Part shown: positions 19,454-27,669 of the stretch, one piece after another
How the letters are laid out: the number at the start of each line of letters is the position of its first letter
How positions within the stretch are numbered: position 1 is the stretch's first letter
DNA from: Falsirhodobacter flavus
Lineage (GTDB): Bacteria > Pseudomonadota > Alphaproteobacteria > Rhodobacterales > Rhodobacteraceae
Length of the DNA: 64,000 nucleotides
Direction of reading: 5' to 3'
NCBI GenBank assembly: GCA_029846755.1
Contig: JARWBI010000003.1
Location: 268,863 to 332,862 of the forward strand
Made by a program: the position numbers and the translations under genes
The notes under the pieces: generated by a model
Databases searched by the model: none
What the model was told of the DNA's origin: nothing
What the model saw: the letters and a program-made list of their open reading frames with translations, nothing else

Positions 19454-19848
19454 TCAGCCGAAGCGTCCGCCGCGCGCGACAACTTCGATCTGGTATCCGT
19501 CGGGATCGGCGATGAAGAAGAATCGCGCGATGCTTTTGCCGTCGGGCGCGAAGTCACCTGCTTGCGGGGCGCAAGACCTGCCGCCGTCAGCCGCGCATGC
19601 TCGCCGTCCAGATCCTCCACCAGCACAGCCAGATGGCCATAGCCGTCACCCAGATCATAGGGTTCAATGCGGCCCTTGTTGATCGTCAGCTCCAACTCGA
19701 ACCCGCTTTCGGCGTTCGAGAGATAGACGAGGGTGAATTCGCTGAAATCCAGCCGGTCCACGACCTTCAGCCCGAAGGCCTTGTCGTAGAACGCCAAAGA
19801 GCGCGCTTCGTCGATCACACGGATCATGCTGTGAATGGCTTTGGCCAT
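19454..19848 (-). pseudogene. Glyoxalase/VOC-family gene with a frameshift
   Basis: The reading frame from ATG 19848 encodes a glyoxalase I-like protein (MAKAIHSMIRVIDEARSLAF, FELELTINKG, GDGYGHLAVLVEDLDGEH), with metal ligands His, Glu and His. Near 19559-19562, after LTAAGLAPRK, homology jumps to another frame that reads DFAPDGKSIARFFF and then DPDGYQIEVVARGGRFG and stops at 19454. A single missing C restores a continuous protein of about 130 aa. The last ligand (Glu in QIEVV) lies beyond the break, so the product as written should be inactive. Either a real pseudogene or a one-base sequence error. Confidence 0.82.
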
Positions 19849-19857
19849 GGGGGCTCC

Positions 19858-20277
19858 TTATCGCTGCCAAGGGTCGACCAGCCGCACGCCGCTGGGCGCG
19901 AAATCGGCGGTGTTGCGGGTCACGACGGTCATGCCATGCACCATTGCGGTGGCGGCGATCAGCGCGTCGCGCTCGGAGCGTTGGTCGGGCACGTGCAGCG
20001 CCGCGCAGCGCAGAGCGACGGCAGCATCGACGGGCAGGATACGGTCCGCGAATTCCGCCAGCACCCGCCCGTCGAGCCATTCGCGCAGCGCCCGCCCCTG
20101 CGCGGCATCGCGGCGTTCGATCCGCAGCACGCCGATCTCAAGCTCCATGACCGTGATGGCGGACATAAAGAAGCTGCCCGCCTCGGCCTGCGACACCCAT
20201 GCGATCACGTTGGGGTCCGCCCTGCCCGAACCTGCCTTGCGGAGTTCGGAGATGACGTTCGTGTCCAGCAGGAACAT
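19858..20277 (-). CDS. vapC: Type II toxin VapC/FitB-like PIN-domain ribonuclease
   Basis: 139-aa PIN-domain protein. The acidic catalytic residues are present: Asp5 (MFLLDTNVISEL), Glu45 (TVMELEIGV), Asp104 (SERDALIAAT) and Asp125 (RNTADF). Known relatives are Mg-dependent RNases that cleave tRNA or other RNA when freed from the antitoxin. Its start codon overlaps the antitoxin stop, the usual order for coupled translation. Confidence 0.93.
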   Translation of the reverse strand: MFLLDTNVISELRKAGSGRADPNVIAWVSQAEAGSFFMSAITVMELEIGVLRIERRDAAQGRALREWLDGRVLAEFADRILPVDAAVALRCAALHVPDQRSERDALIAATAMVHGMTVVTRNTADFAPSGVRLVDPWQR

Positions 20278-20531
20278 CAGCCAAGATCAGCCGGACGCAG
20301 GCCGATGCGGGCCGGCGCGGGGTCGAAGTCGATGTCAGCAAGGCCCGGCATCGACAGCGCATCGACAAGGCTGCGCCGCCCGCCGGACAGACGGCGGTAA
20401 TCCTCGATCGACAAAAGCACATGCGCCGGGCGGCCCCGGTCGGTGATGAAGACCGGGCCGTCCTTGGCCGCCTTCTTCGCGCGGCCGATATCCTGATTCA
20501 ATTCGCGGCTGGAAAGGGTGGTGATGGTCAT
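20277..20531 (-). CDS. Type II antitoxin, Phd/YefM family
   Basis: 84-aa antitoxin. The start at 20531 (MTITTLSSRELNQDIGRAKK) matches the Phd/YefM DNA-binding N-terminus; PVFITDRGRPAHVLLSIEDY is the conserved core, and the C-terminal part should wrap the toxin. It is the first gene of the pair. A perfect palindrome begins 13 bp upstream of the start, so autoregulation is likely. It pairs a Phd-type antitoxin with a PIN toxin, a common mix. Confidence 0.92.
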   Translation of the reverse strand: MTITTLSSRELNQDIGRAKKAAKDGPVFITDRGRPAHVLLSIEDYRRLSGGRRSLVDALSMPGLADIDFDPAPARIGLRPADLG

Positions 20532-20543
20532 GGCGCCCTCCGT

Positions 20544-20563
20544 ATGTAGTAAAGTTACTACAT
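20544..20563. promoter_or_regulatory. Palindromic operator of the toxin-antitoxin operon
   Basis: ATGTAGTAA-AG-TTACTACAT is a perfect 9-bp inverted repeat 12 bp upstream of the antitoxin start, in an AT-rich patch within GC-rich sequence. It very probably binds the antitoxin or the toxin-antitoxin complex for autorepression and may overlap the promoter. Confidence 0.82.
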
Positions 20564-20696
20564 CATACCCGCATGTCAAGTGTTGCACGGGTTCCGCACG
20601 CTTCGTTTGCCCCGAACTCACCATGCTGCGGCAGCTTGGCGCTTGCCTGCCCGCACAAGGCGGCGCAATCCTCGGAACCGTTCAAAGGATGTAATG

Positions 20697-21761
20697 ATGT
20701 TCACCGTTTCCGCCAAGATGCCGCCCCCGCTGCGGATCGTGATGCTGGCGCTTGCGCTGATCGGGATGATCTGGTCGCAGCAGGCGCGGGCCGACAGCCC
20801 CTTGGGCATCGCCACGGGCTTCGACAGCATCCGCTGGAAATCCGACGCGGCCCTGCAAGCCGAGATGCGCGCCTATGCCGCCGCCGGGGCGACATGGTTC
20901 CGCACCGATCTGAACTGGTCGGTGGTGCAGCCCGACAATGCGCGCCGCTATGACTGGCGGCCCTTCGACCGGATGGTCGATGCCGCGCAGGCCGCAGGGC
21001 TGAAGGTGCTGCCCGTGGTCAGCTTTGCGCCACGATGGCAATGGAAGGACGGGCGCTATTCCGCCCCCGTCGATCCCAAAGCCTATGCCAAGTTCCTTAA
21101 GATGGCCGTGCGCCGATATGCCCCGCGCGGGATCACGGCGTGGGAGATCTGGAACGAGCCGAACCTCAAGGGTTTCTGGCCGAACCCTGATCCGGTCGCC
21201 TATACCCAGCTTCTGAAGGCCGCCTACCCCGCGATCAAGCAGGCCGACCGGAACGCCACCGTCATCGCGGGCGGTCTGTCGCCCGTCCCCCGCACCGATT
21301 TCTTCGGCGAGATCGACCATTATTCCGCCGTCGATTTCGTGCGCGGCATCTATGCCAATGGCGGCGGCAAGTCCTTCGACGCGCTGGGCTTCCACCCCTA
21401 TTCCTATCCCCACCAGCCGTCCGAGACGGTATCGTGGAGCGGATGGACCATGATGACCGGCCCGATCCGCGATCTGATGGTTCGCAATGGCGATGCACAT
21501 AAGAAGATCTGGCTGACCGAATTCGGCGCGCCCACACACGGCTCCGACACCGCTGTGACCGAACGGGAACAGGCCGACATGATCCACGATGCGATGCGCC
21601 TTCTTGCCGCGCAGGACTGGGCTGGGCCGGTCTTCTGGTATGGCTATGCCGATCGCGGCACCGGGGACCGCAACCCCGAGGACTGGTTCGGCCTTGTGAC
21701 GCAATCGGGCCGCGCAAAACCCGCGCTTCAGGCCTTCCGCGAGGCGGCACGCGCACCGTAA
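20697..21761 (+). CDS. Secreted clan GH-A glycoside hydrolase (PslG/GH39/GH5-like)
   Basis: Exported hydrolase of about 354 aa. An N-terminal hydrophobic segment ends in QQARADS and acts as signal peptide. The TIM-barrel shows the two catalytic glutamates of clan GH-A: acid/base at about residue 154 in WEIWNEPN and nucleophile at about residue 275 in WLTEFGAP. AAAGGA precedes tandem ATGs at 20694 and 20697; the second has better spacing. An acyltransferase 3 gene follows in the same direction, so a role in trimming or remodelling an exopolysaccharide is plausible. Substrate unknown. Confidence 0.83.
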   Translation: MFTVSAKMPPPLRIVMLALALIGMIWSQQARADSPLGIATGFDSIRWKSDAALQAEMRAYAAAGATWFRTDLNWSVVQPDNARRYDWRPFDRMVDAAQAAGLKVLPVVSFAPRWQWKDGRYSAPVDPKAYAKFLKMAVRRYAPRGITAWEIWNEPNLKGFWPNPDPVAYTQLLKAAYPAIKQADRNATVIAGGLSPVPRTDFFGEIDHYSAVDFVRGIYANGGGKSFDALGFHPYSYPHQPSETVSWSGWTMMTGPIRDLMVRNGDAHKKIWLTEFGAPTHGSDTAVTEREQADMIHDAMRLLAAQDWAGPVFWYGYADRGTGDRNPEDWFGLVTQSGRAKPALQAFREAARAP

Positions 21762-21771
21762 CTATCGACAG

Positions 21772-21800
21772 GCCGCGGAAGCCATTGTAGCTTCCGCGGC
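21772..21800 (+). terminator. Strong hairpin after the glycoside hydrolase gene
   Basis: Perfect 11-bp stem GCCGCGGAAGC / GCTTCCGCGGC with a 7-nt loop, 10 bp after the glycoside hydrolase stop and just before the acyltransferase gene. A terminator or processing hairpin; no clear T-run. Confidence 0.65.
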
Positions 21801-21826
21801 TGTAACCAGTGTTCAAGGGGGCGGTT

Positions 21827-22867
21827 TTGCCCGGTAAGAGTTCAGGGAGCCTCGTCTCCATCCAGCTGCTGCGTGCCATCGCGGCCATCGTCGTCGTCTT
21901 CGGCCATGCCCAGACCGAGGCGTTTCAGGCCAACGGCGCATTCAGCCCCACCCGTTTCGATTTCGGTATCGGCGTGGATGTTTTCTTCATCGTCAGCGGC
22001 TTCGTGATGGTGATCTCCAGCGCCAAGCTGATCGGAACGGCGGGTGCGGCGGGCACCTTCATCCGCAAGCGGCTGTGGCGGGTCGTGCCGCTTTATTGGT
22101 TCTATACCTGCGGAATGCTGCTTGCGATCGCCATCTTCCCGTCCGCGTTGAACAACGCGGCGGCAAGCCTGCCGATGATCCTGTCATCCTTCCTGTTCCT
22201 GCCCTTTCCGAACGCCAATGGGGAATACCTGCCCGTGCTGGCGCTGGGCTGGACGCTGAATTACGAGATGTTCTTCTATGCCCTGTTCGCCATCGCCCTG
22301 CTGCGCCGCAATGCGCGCTGGCTGGAGGTGGTGTGGCTGCTCATCATGGCAGCGATGATCCTTGGCGCAGTCCTTCCCGGCACCGCCTTCGGCTTCTGGG
22401 GCAACCCGATCATCGCGGAATTCCTGATCGGCGTGCTTCTGGCAAAACTGTGGCAGCACAGCCCCGGCCAACGCTCGGCGGCGATGTTCGCGCTGTGCCT
22501 GCTGACGGCGGCGGTGCTTTACATCGTGCTGTCACCCATCGAGGGGCTGCGCCTCGTCTCGCATGGGATCCCGAGCGCGGTGTTCTCCATCGGCCTGATC
22601 TTCTTCCTGCCGCTGCGGATCGAACAGGCGGGCGAGGGGTTCGCGCGGCTGGTGGGTGACAGCTCCTACAGCCTTTACCTGTCGCACCCGTTTGTTCTGG
22701 CGATCCTGCGCATGGTCTGGGCCAAGGTCGATCCCGATTTCGCGCAGCCCTGGACCTATGTGCTGGTCGCGACGGCGGCCTGCGTCGTGGCCGGATACGC
22801 CTCCTACGTCCTGATCGAGAAACCCGCCATCCGGCTTGCCCGTCGCCCTTCCGCACTGCCCGCATGA
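21827..22867 (+). CDS. Acyltransferase 3 family membrane protein
   Basis: Inner-membrane protein of about 346 aa with roughly ten hydrophobic segments, which probably O-acylates an exported sugar polymer or lipid. Family marks: SIQLLRAIAAIVVVFGHA with the conserved His near the N-terminus, DVFFIVSGFVM, and the Arg-rich FIRKRLWRVVPLYW. The start is uncertain: a TTG at 21827 has AAGGGGG at good distance; a GTG at 21809 in the same frame adds six residues. Follows the glycoside hydrolase gene. Confidence 0.85.
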   Translation: MPGKSSGSLVSIQLLRAIAAIVVVFGHAQTEAFQANGAFSPTRFDFGIGVDVFFIVSGFVMVISSAKLIGTAGAAGTFIRKRLWRVVPLYWFYTCGMLLAIAIFPSALNNAAASLPMILSSFLFLPFPNANGEYLPVLALGWTLNYEMFFYALFAIALLRRNARWLEVVWLLIMAAMILGAVLPGTAFGFWGNPIIAEFLIGVLLAKLWQHSPGQRSAAMFALCLLTAAVLYIVLSPIEGLRLVSHGIPSAVFSIGLIFFLPLRIEQAGEGFARLVGDSSYSLYLSHPFVLAILRMVWAKVDPDFAQPWTYVLVATAACVVAGYASYVLIEKPAIRLARRPSALPA

Positions 22868-22929
22868 AGGCTGGCGGCCCGCGCCCGATCTGCTAGGGTG
22901 CGGGCAGATCGGCAAGACAAGGGTTTGGG

Positions 22930-23418
22930 ATGACACTGGACGAGGCGTTCCGCACGGCATTCCGCCTTCATCCGGCAGGGGTTTCTGTTCTGGCGGCGGA
23001 TGATGGCGAAGGTCCGGTGGGGCTGACGATCACTTCGCTGATTTCGGTCACGTCATCGCCGCCGACGGTGGGGTTTTCGCTGTCGTCCATGTCCTCCAGC
23101 TCGCCCCATGTCCTGAAGGCGGGAACGCTGGTGATCCACCTGCTGCGCCAGCAGGACCAATGGCTGGGCGAGCTTTGCTCGACCAAGGGCGCGGATCGGT
23201 TCGGCCCCGGGGTCGCGTGGGAACGCCTGCCGACGGGCGAGCCGCGCTATACCGCCGTGGGCACCTGGTTCCGTGCAAGGATCGTCGGCACGCTGGACGT
23301 GAACGGATCGACGCTGGTGGCCGCGGAACTCCTGGAAGGCGCAGTGGAAGGCGACGGTCCGGAGCTTTCGACCATGGTCTATATGGACCGCCGCTGGCAC
23401 GGGGTCGCGCCGGCCTAG
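22930..23418 (+). CDS. Flavin reductase-like (FMN-binding) protein
   Basis: 162-aa protein of the flavin reductase domain family (HpaC/RutF-like). Features are PAGVSVLAADDGEGPVGLTI, SLISVTSSPPTVGFSLS and WLGELCSTKGADRF, which form the FMN-binding split barrel. Such enzymes use NAD(P)H to supply reduced FMN to a partner monooxygenase. No partner is adjacent; an LLM monooxygenase lies 13 kb away. The end overlaps the convergent rhaI gene by 4 bp. Confidence 0.85.
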   Translation: MTLDEAFRTAFRLHPAGVSVLAADDGEGPVGLTITSLISVTSSPPTVGFSLSSMSSSSPHVLKAGTLVIHLLRQQDQWLGELCSTKGADRFGPGVAWERLPTGEPRYTAVGTWFRARIVGTLDVNGSTLVAAELLEGAVEGDGPELSTMVYMDRRWHGVAPA

Positions 23419-24671
23419 ACGATGCCGCCGCTGCCGCCCTGCACCGCCGGGCGCAGCGCTGCAACCTTGGCGCGATAGCCCGCCTCGCGATAGGTCGCGA
23501 CCGGGCGGATCGCGGCGCCCTTTTCCAACCGCACCATGGCAAGGATCGGCTCCACGTCCGTCCGGAACGCCACCTTCAGCGTCTCGGACGCCATCAATGC
23601 GTCGTTCGCATCCTGATGCCCCTCCAGCGCAGTCCGATCCACCAGAAGCGCCTGGGCATAGGCACGCAGCACCTCGGTGGCCGAGGTCATCATGCTTTCC
23701 AGCGGATCGGTCACGTTATGGCTCTGGTCCAGCATATAGGCGAGGCCGGGCGGCGCATCGACCAGTTCGTTGAACACCAGAAACAGCCGATACGGGTCGA
23801 TCGCCCCCGCATCCAGATCGTCATCGCCATATTTGCTGTCGTTGAAATGAAATCCCGCCAGCTTGCCCTGCCGTTTCAGCCGCGCGACGATCATCTCGAT
23901 GTTCACGTTCGGCGCGTGGTGGCCCAGATCGACGAGGCATTGCGCCTTCGGCCCCAATTCCTGCGCGATGATAAGCGACGTGCCCCAATCCTGCACCACG
24001 GTGGAATAGAACGCAGGCTCATACATCTTGTGTTCGGTAAAGATGCGCCAATCTTCGGGCAGTGCGTCATAGATCCGCTGCGCGCTTTCGATATACCGAT
24101 CAAGCTGACGGGTGAAATCCGACTGGCCGGGAAAGTTCGAGCCGTCCCCCACCCAGACCGACAGCGCCTTCGATCCGATCTTCTGCCCGATCTCGATACA
24201 GTCGATGTTATGGGCCACCGCCTGATCGCGCACCGCCTTGTCGGTATGGGACAGCGATCCGTATTTGAACGACAGCGGCATCCCGGCATGGTCCTGGAAG
24301 GTATTGGAATTCACGGCATCGAAGCCGAGGCCCACCTGCTGCGCCTTGGCCAGCAGATCGGCGGGGTCCGCCTTGTCCCACGGGATGTGCAGCGACACGG
24401 TCGGCGTCGCGCCGGTCAGGGCGTGGACAGTGCCGCAATCGTCCAGCTTGTCGAAGATGTCTCGTGGCTCGCCCGCGCCGGGGAAGCGGGCGAAACGGGT
24501 GCCGCCCGTCCCGGCGGCCCAGCTTGGGACCGCCACACCGAAGGCCGCGACCTTGGCCCCGACCTGCGCGATGTCGATGCCGCGCCGGTCCAGATGTTCG
24601 CCCAGCGCGTCGTAGTCAGCCCGCAGCGCCGGTTCGTGCCGCGCATTGGCGGCTTCGATCGCGTGTTTCAT
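23415..24671 (-). CDS. rhaI: L-rhamnose isomerase (catabolic, rhizobial type)
   Basis: Converts L-rhamnose to L-rhamnulose in the cytoplasm. 418 aa from ATG 24671 (MKHAIEAANARHEPALRADY), which overlaps the rhaD stop by 4 bp. It belongs to the RhaI branch of Rhizobium and Pseudomonas stutzeri rather than E. coli RhaA. Metal-site segments include FTEHKMYEPAFYSTVVQDWG, VDLGHHAPNVNIE and GFHFNDSKYGDDDLDAG. Works with RhaD and RhaK in this locus. Confidence 0.94.
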   Translation of the reverse strand: MKHAIEAANARHEPALRADYDALGEHLDRRGIDIAQVGAKVAAFGVAVPSWAAGTGGTRFARFPGAGEPRDIFDKLDDCGTVHALTGATPTVSLHIPWDKADPADLLAKAQQVGLGFDAVNSNTFQDHAGMPLSFKYGSLSHTDKAVRDQAVAHNIDCIEIGQKIGSKALSVWVGDGSNFPGQSDFTRQLDRYIESAQRIYDALPEDWRIFTEHKMYEPAFYSTVVQDWGTSLIIAQELGPKAQCLVDLGHHAPNVNIEMIVARLKRQGKLAGFHFNDSKYGDDDLDAGAIDPYRLFLVFNELVDAPPGLAYMLDQSHNVTDPLESMMTSATEVLRAYAQALLVDRTALEGHQDANDALMASETLKVAFRTDVEPILAMVRLEKGAAIRPVATYREAGYRAKVAALRPAVQGGSGGIV

Positions 24672-26713
24672 CGTGTGAACGACTGCACGTTGCCGGCATC
24701 CACGTTCAGGATGTTGCCGGTGGATTTCGCAGATACGTCGGCGGCGAAGAAGTAATTTGCCTCGGCAATGTCCTCGGGCAAGACGGACCGCTTCAACAGG
24801 CTGCGCTGGCGATACATCTCCTCCAGCCCGTCCTTGTCGGTCTTGTAGGTGCTGGCGCGCTGGTCCAGCCATTCACCCTGCCAGATGCGCGAGCCACGCA
24901 GCACGGCGTCGGGGTTGACGACGTTCACACGGATGCCGTCCGCCGCGCCCTCAAGCGCAAGGCAGCGGGCCAGATGGATTTCCGACGCCTTGGCCGTGCA
25001 ATAGGCCGAGGCCCCCGGCGATGCGGCAAGCCCGTTCTTGGAGGCAACGAACACGATGGACCCGCCGATCCCCTGCCGTTTCAACAGCCGGAACGCCTCG
25101 CGCGAGACGAGGAAGTAGCCGGTGGAGAGGATCGCTATGTTGCGGTTCCAAAGCTCCAGCGTCGTATCCTCGACCGCGGCCGAGGATGCGATCCCGGCAT
25201 TCGACACGACGATGTCCACGCCGCCGAATTCCACCGCCATCGTCTCATAGGCAGCGGCGACGGCGTCTTCGCTGATCACGTCCATGCGGGTGCCGCGCAC
25301 CACATCGACGCCAAAGCGAGCAGACAGCCCCTGCACCGCTGCATCCAGCCCGTCGATATCGGCCAGCATCACGCAGGCGCCTTCGGCAAGGTAGCGTTCC
25401 GCCGTCGCCATCCCGATCCCGCCCGCGCCGCCGGTGATGATCGCGATCCGTCCGGCCAGCGATTTCGGCTTCGGCATCCGTTGAAGCTTCGCCTCCTCCA
25501 GCTGCCAGTATTCGATGTCGAAGGCCTCCTGCTCGGGCAGGCCCTGATAGTTGCCGATGGCGGACGCGCCGCGCATCACGTTGATCGCGTTGACATAGAA
25601 CTCGCCCGAGATGCGGGCGGTCGCCTTGTCCTGCGCGAAAGTGATCATGCCCACGCCGGGGATCAGATAGACGACCGCGTTCGGATCGCGCATCGCCGGG
25701 GACCCCTCTCGCCTGCAGCGGTCGTAATAGGCGGCGTATTCCGCGCGATAGGCTTCGATGGCGGGTTCGGGATCGGCATCCGCCTCCAGCACCAGCGGGC
25801 GGATCTTGGTGCGCAGGAAATGGTCGGGGCAGGACGTGCCCAGCGCGGCCAGTTCGTCCAGACGCGCGCTGCCGGTGAATTCCAGAACGGCGGGCTGGTC
25901 ATCGAAATGCCCGATCATGTGCCGAGCCCCGGAGATCAGGCCCCGGATCGCGGGCATCAGGCGCGCGGCGATGCGGCGGCGCTCCTCGGGCGGCAGCGGA
26001 GTGCGGACCTCACCGCCGAAGGCCGGGCCTGTGGTGCGGGCCTCCAGCCATTCGGTGGCGCGGTTGATGATTTCCAGCGTCGTTTCATAGCAGGATTTCG
26101 CGTCGTCACCCCAAGTGAACAGCCCGTGCGATTCCAGCACGCAGCCCCTCGCCTGCGGGTTCGTGCGGGCGAAATCCTCCAGCCACAGGCCAAGCTCGAA
26201 TCCCGGGCGTTTCCATGGCAGCCAGCCGATCTCGCTGCCGAAAATCTCCTCGGTCAGCGCCTTGGAATTGTCCGATGCGGCAATGGCGATGATCGCATCG
26301 GAATGGACGTGATCGACATGGGCACGCGGGACATAGGCGTGCAGCGGGGTGTCGATCGAGGCCGCGCGGGGGTTCAGCCCGAAGGTGCAATGGGGCAGCA
26401 GGCCGACCATCTCATCCTCATGCTCCACACCGCGATAACGGGATTTCAGTGCATGGAGGCGGTCCATATAGAGCGTCGCGAACCCGTCCAGCTTCATCGA
26501 CCCGATATCGCCCCCGGACCCCTTGACCCAGAGGACTTCGGCGGGCTGGCCCGTCAGCGGGTCGGTTTCGATCACCTTGGCGGACGTGTTCCCGCCGCCG
26601 TAATTCGTCACCCGCTTGTCCGACCCCAGCAAGTTGGAGCGGTAGAGCAGAAGCTCCGGCTCGCCCATCCCTGCCGCCGTCGCGTCGTCCCACAGATTGT
26701 CCAAGCGCGGCAT
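24668..26713 (-). CDS. rhaD: Bifunctional rhamnulose-1-phosphate aldolase / short-chain dehydrogenase
   Basis: Fusion protein of 681 aa. The N-terminal class II aldolase domain (about residues 1-400) shows NYGGGNTSAKV, HVDHVHSDAI and ESHGLFTWG; it splits rhamnulose 1-phosphate into dihydroxyacetone phosphate and L-lactaldehyde. The C-terminal SDR domain (about 430-681) has the NAD motif TGGAGGIG and an active-site YCTAK and probably oxidises L-lactaldehyde to L-lactate. The start at 26713 follows GGAGG. This fusion is typical of rhizobial rha loci. L-lactate produced here could feed the lldD enzyme at 4.4 kb (inference). Confidence 0.94.
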   Translation of the reverse strand: MPRLDNLWDDATAAGMGEPELLLYRSNLLGSDKRVTNYGGGNTSAKVIETDPLTGQPAEVLWVKGSGGDIGSMKLDGFATLYMDRLHALKSRYRGVEHEDEMVGLLPHCTFGLNPRAASIDTPLHAYVPRAHVDHVHSDAIIAIAASDNSKALTEEIFGSEIGWLPWKRPGFELGLWLEDFARTNPQARGCVLESHGLFTWGDDAKSCYETTLEIINRATEWLEARTTGPAFGGEVRTPLPPEERRRIAARLMPAIRGLISGARHMIGHFDDQPAVLEFTGSARLDELAALGTSCPDHFLRTKIRPLVLEADADPEPAIEAYRAEYAAYYDRCRREGSPAMRDPNAVVYLIPGVGMITFAQDKATARISGEFYVNAINVMRGASAIGNYQGLPEQEAFDIEYWQLEEAKLQRMPKPKSLAGRIAIITGGAGGIGMATAERYLAEGACVMLADIDGLDAAVQGLSARFGVDVVRGTRMDVISEDAVAAAYETMAVEFGGVDIVVSNAGIASSAAVEDTTLELWNRNIAILSTGYFLVSREAFRLLKRQGIGGSIVFVASKNGLAASPGASAYCTAKASEIHLARCLALEGAADGIRVNVVNPDAVLRGSRIWQGEWLDQRASTYKTDKDGLEEMYRQRSLLKRSVLPEDIAEANYFFAADVSAKSTGNILNVDAGNVQSFTR

Positions 26714-26764
26714 TCCCGCCTCCTCCGTTTTCCCATGCGCAGGTTTCCGCATCGCCCGGCGCGA

Positions 26765-26804
26765 GTCAATCATAAACGCTCATCATCAATCATGGGCGAT
26801 TGAC
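26765..26804. promoter_or_regulatory. Candidate RhaR operator in the rhaD/rhaR divergent region
   Basis: Within the 133-bp divergent gap are two exact direct repeats TCAATCAT (26766-26773 and 26786-26793), spaced 20 bp start to start (two helical turns). An outer inverted pair GTCAAT (26765-26770) and ATTGAC (26799-26804) encloses them. DeoR-family regulators commonly bind such repeats. Assignment to RhaR is inference. Confidence 0.62.
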
Positions 26805-26846
26805 TTATGCGCGGACCACGGTAGCTTTGTCGGCAAAGGAGATGTC

Positions 26847-27644
26847 ATGCACGAAAGCGAGCGGCACCGGGTGATCCTGTCGGCGGTTCAGGCCAAGCCC
26901 TTTGTGGCGGTGGCAGAACTTGTCGATCTGACAGATAGTTCCGAGGCCACCATTCGCCGGGATATCGCTGCGCTGCATCTTCAGAAACGCCTGCGCCGGG
27001 TGCGCGGTGGGGCCGAGGCGCTCTCGCCCAGCCCGGTTGCGATGCTGACGGGGCGGCCGTTTTCGGTCAATGCCGCGATCAACATCGCGCAGAAACGCGC
27101 AATCGCCAAGGCAGCGGCGGATTTGTGCGACGATGGCGATGCGATCATCATCAATGGCGGCACAACCACCTTTCAGATGGTGCATCCTCTGGCGACGCGC
27201 CGGATGCAGGTCTTCACCAACTCCTTCCCCATCGCGGAACATCTGCTGCACCATTCCAAGAACACGGTCATGCTGTCGGGCGGCACCATCTATCGCGAGC
27301 AGAACATCGTGCTGTCGCCTTTCGACAACGATGTGACGCGCAATTTCTATGCCCGCCGGATGTTCATGGGCGCGCAGGGCGTCGCCCCCTTGGGCGTGAT
27401 GGAACAAGACCCGCTCATCATCCAGGCCGAGGAAAAGCTGATCGGGCAGGCGGACGAGCTGATCCTGCTGGTGGATTCGTCGAAATTCGCGCGGCGTTCG
27501 GCGCTGATCCTGTGCCCGCTGGCGCGGATCCATACGCTGATCACCGATGAGCGGATCGAGGATCGGCACGCCGCCATGCTGGAGGAAGCCGGCGTCGGTC
27601 TGATCGTCGCACAGACCGCCGCGCTGGAGGGAGTCCGGGTCTGA
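26847..27644 (+). CDS. rhaR: DeoR-family transcriptional regulator of rhamnose catabolism
   Basis: 265-aa DeoR-type repressor. The start at 26847 follows AAAGGAGA. N-terminal helix-turn-helix about residues 5-58 (VAELVDLTDSSEATIRRDIA, then RRVRGGAEAL); C-terminal sugar-phosphate-sensing domain with NGGTTTF, TNSFPIAEHL and VMLSGGTIYRE. Located between rhaD and rhaK as in Rhizobium leguminosarum, where RhaR is a negative regulator. The inducer there is a rhamnose catabolite. Confidence 0.9.
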   Translation: MHESERHRVILSAVQAKPFVAVAELVDLTDSSEATIRRDIAALHLQKRLRRVRGGAEALSPSPVAMLTGRPFSVNAAINIAQKRAIAKAAADLCDDGDAIIINGGTTTFQMVHPLATRRMQVFTNSFPIAEHLLHHSKNTVMLSGGTIYREQNIVLSPFDNDVTRNFYARRMFMGAQGVAPLGVMEQDPLIIQAEEKLIGQADELILLVDSSKFARRSALILCPLARIHTLITDERIEDRHAAMLEEAGVGLIVAQTAALEGVRV

Positions 27645-27669
27645 CGTCATTTTCCGGGGAGGGAAGAAC

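Noticed and set aside
24464..26803. 779-codon plus-strand frame opposite rhaD
   Set aside because: Antisense of rhaD, low-complexity Arg/His/Gly translation; the rhaD frame has clear aldolase and dehydrogenase motifs.
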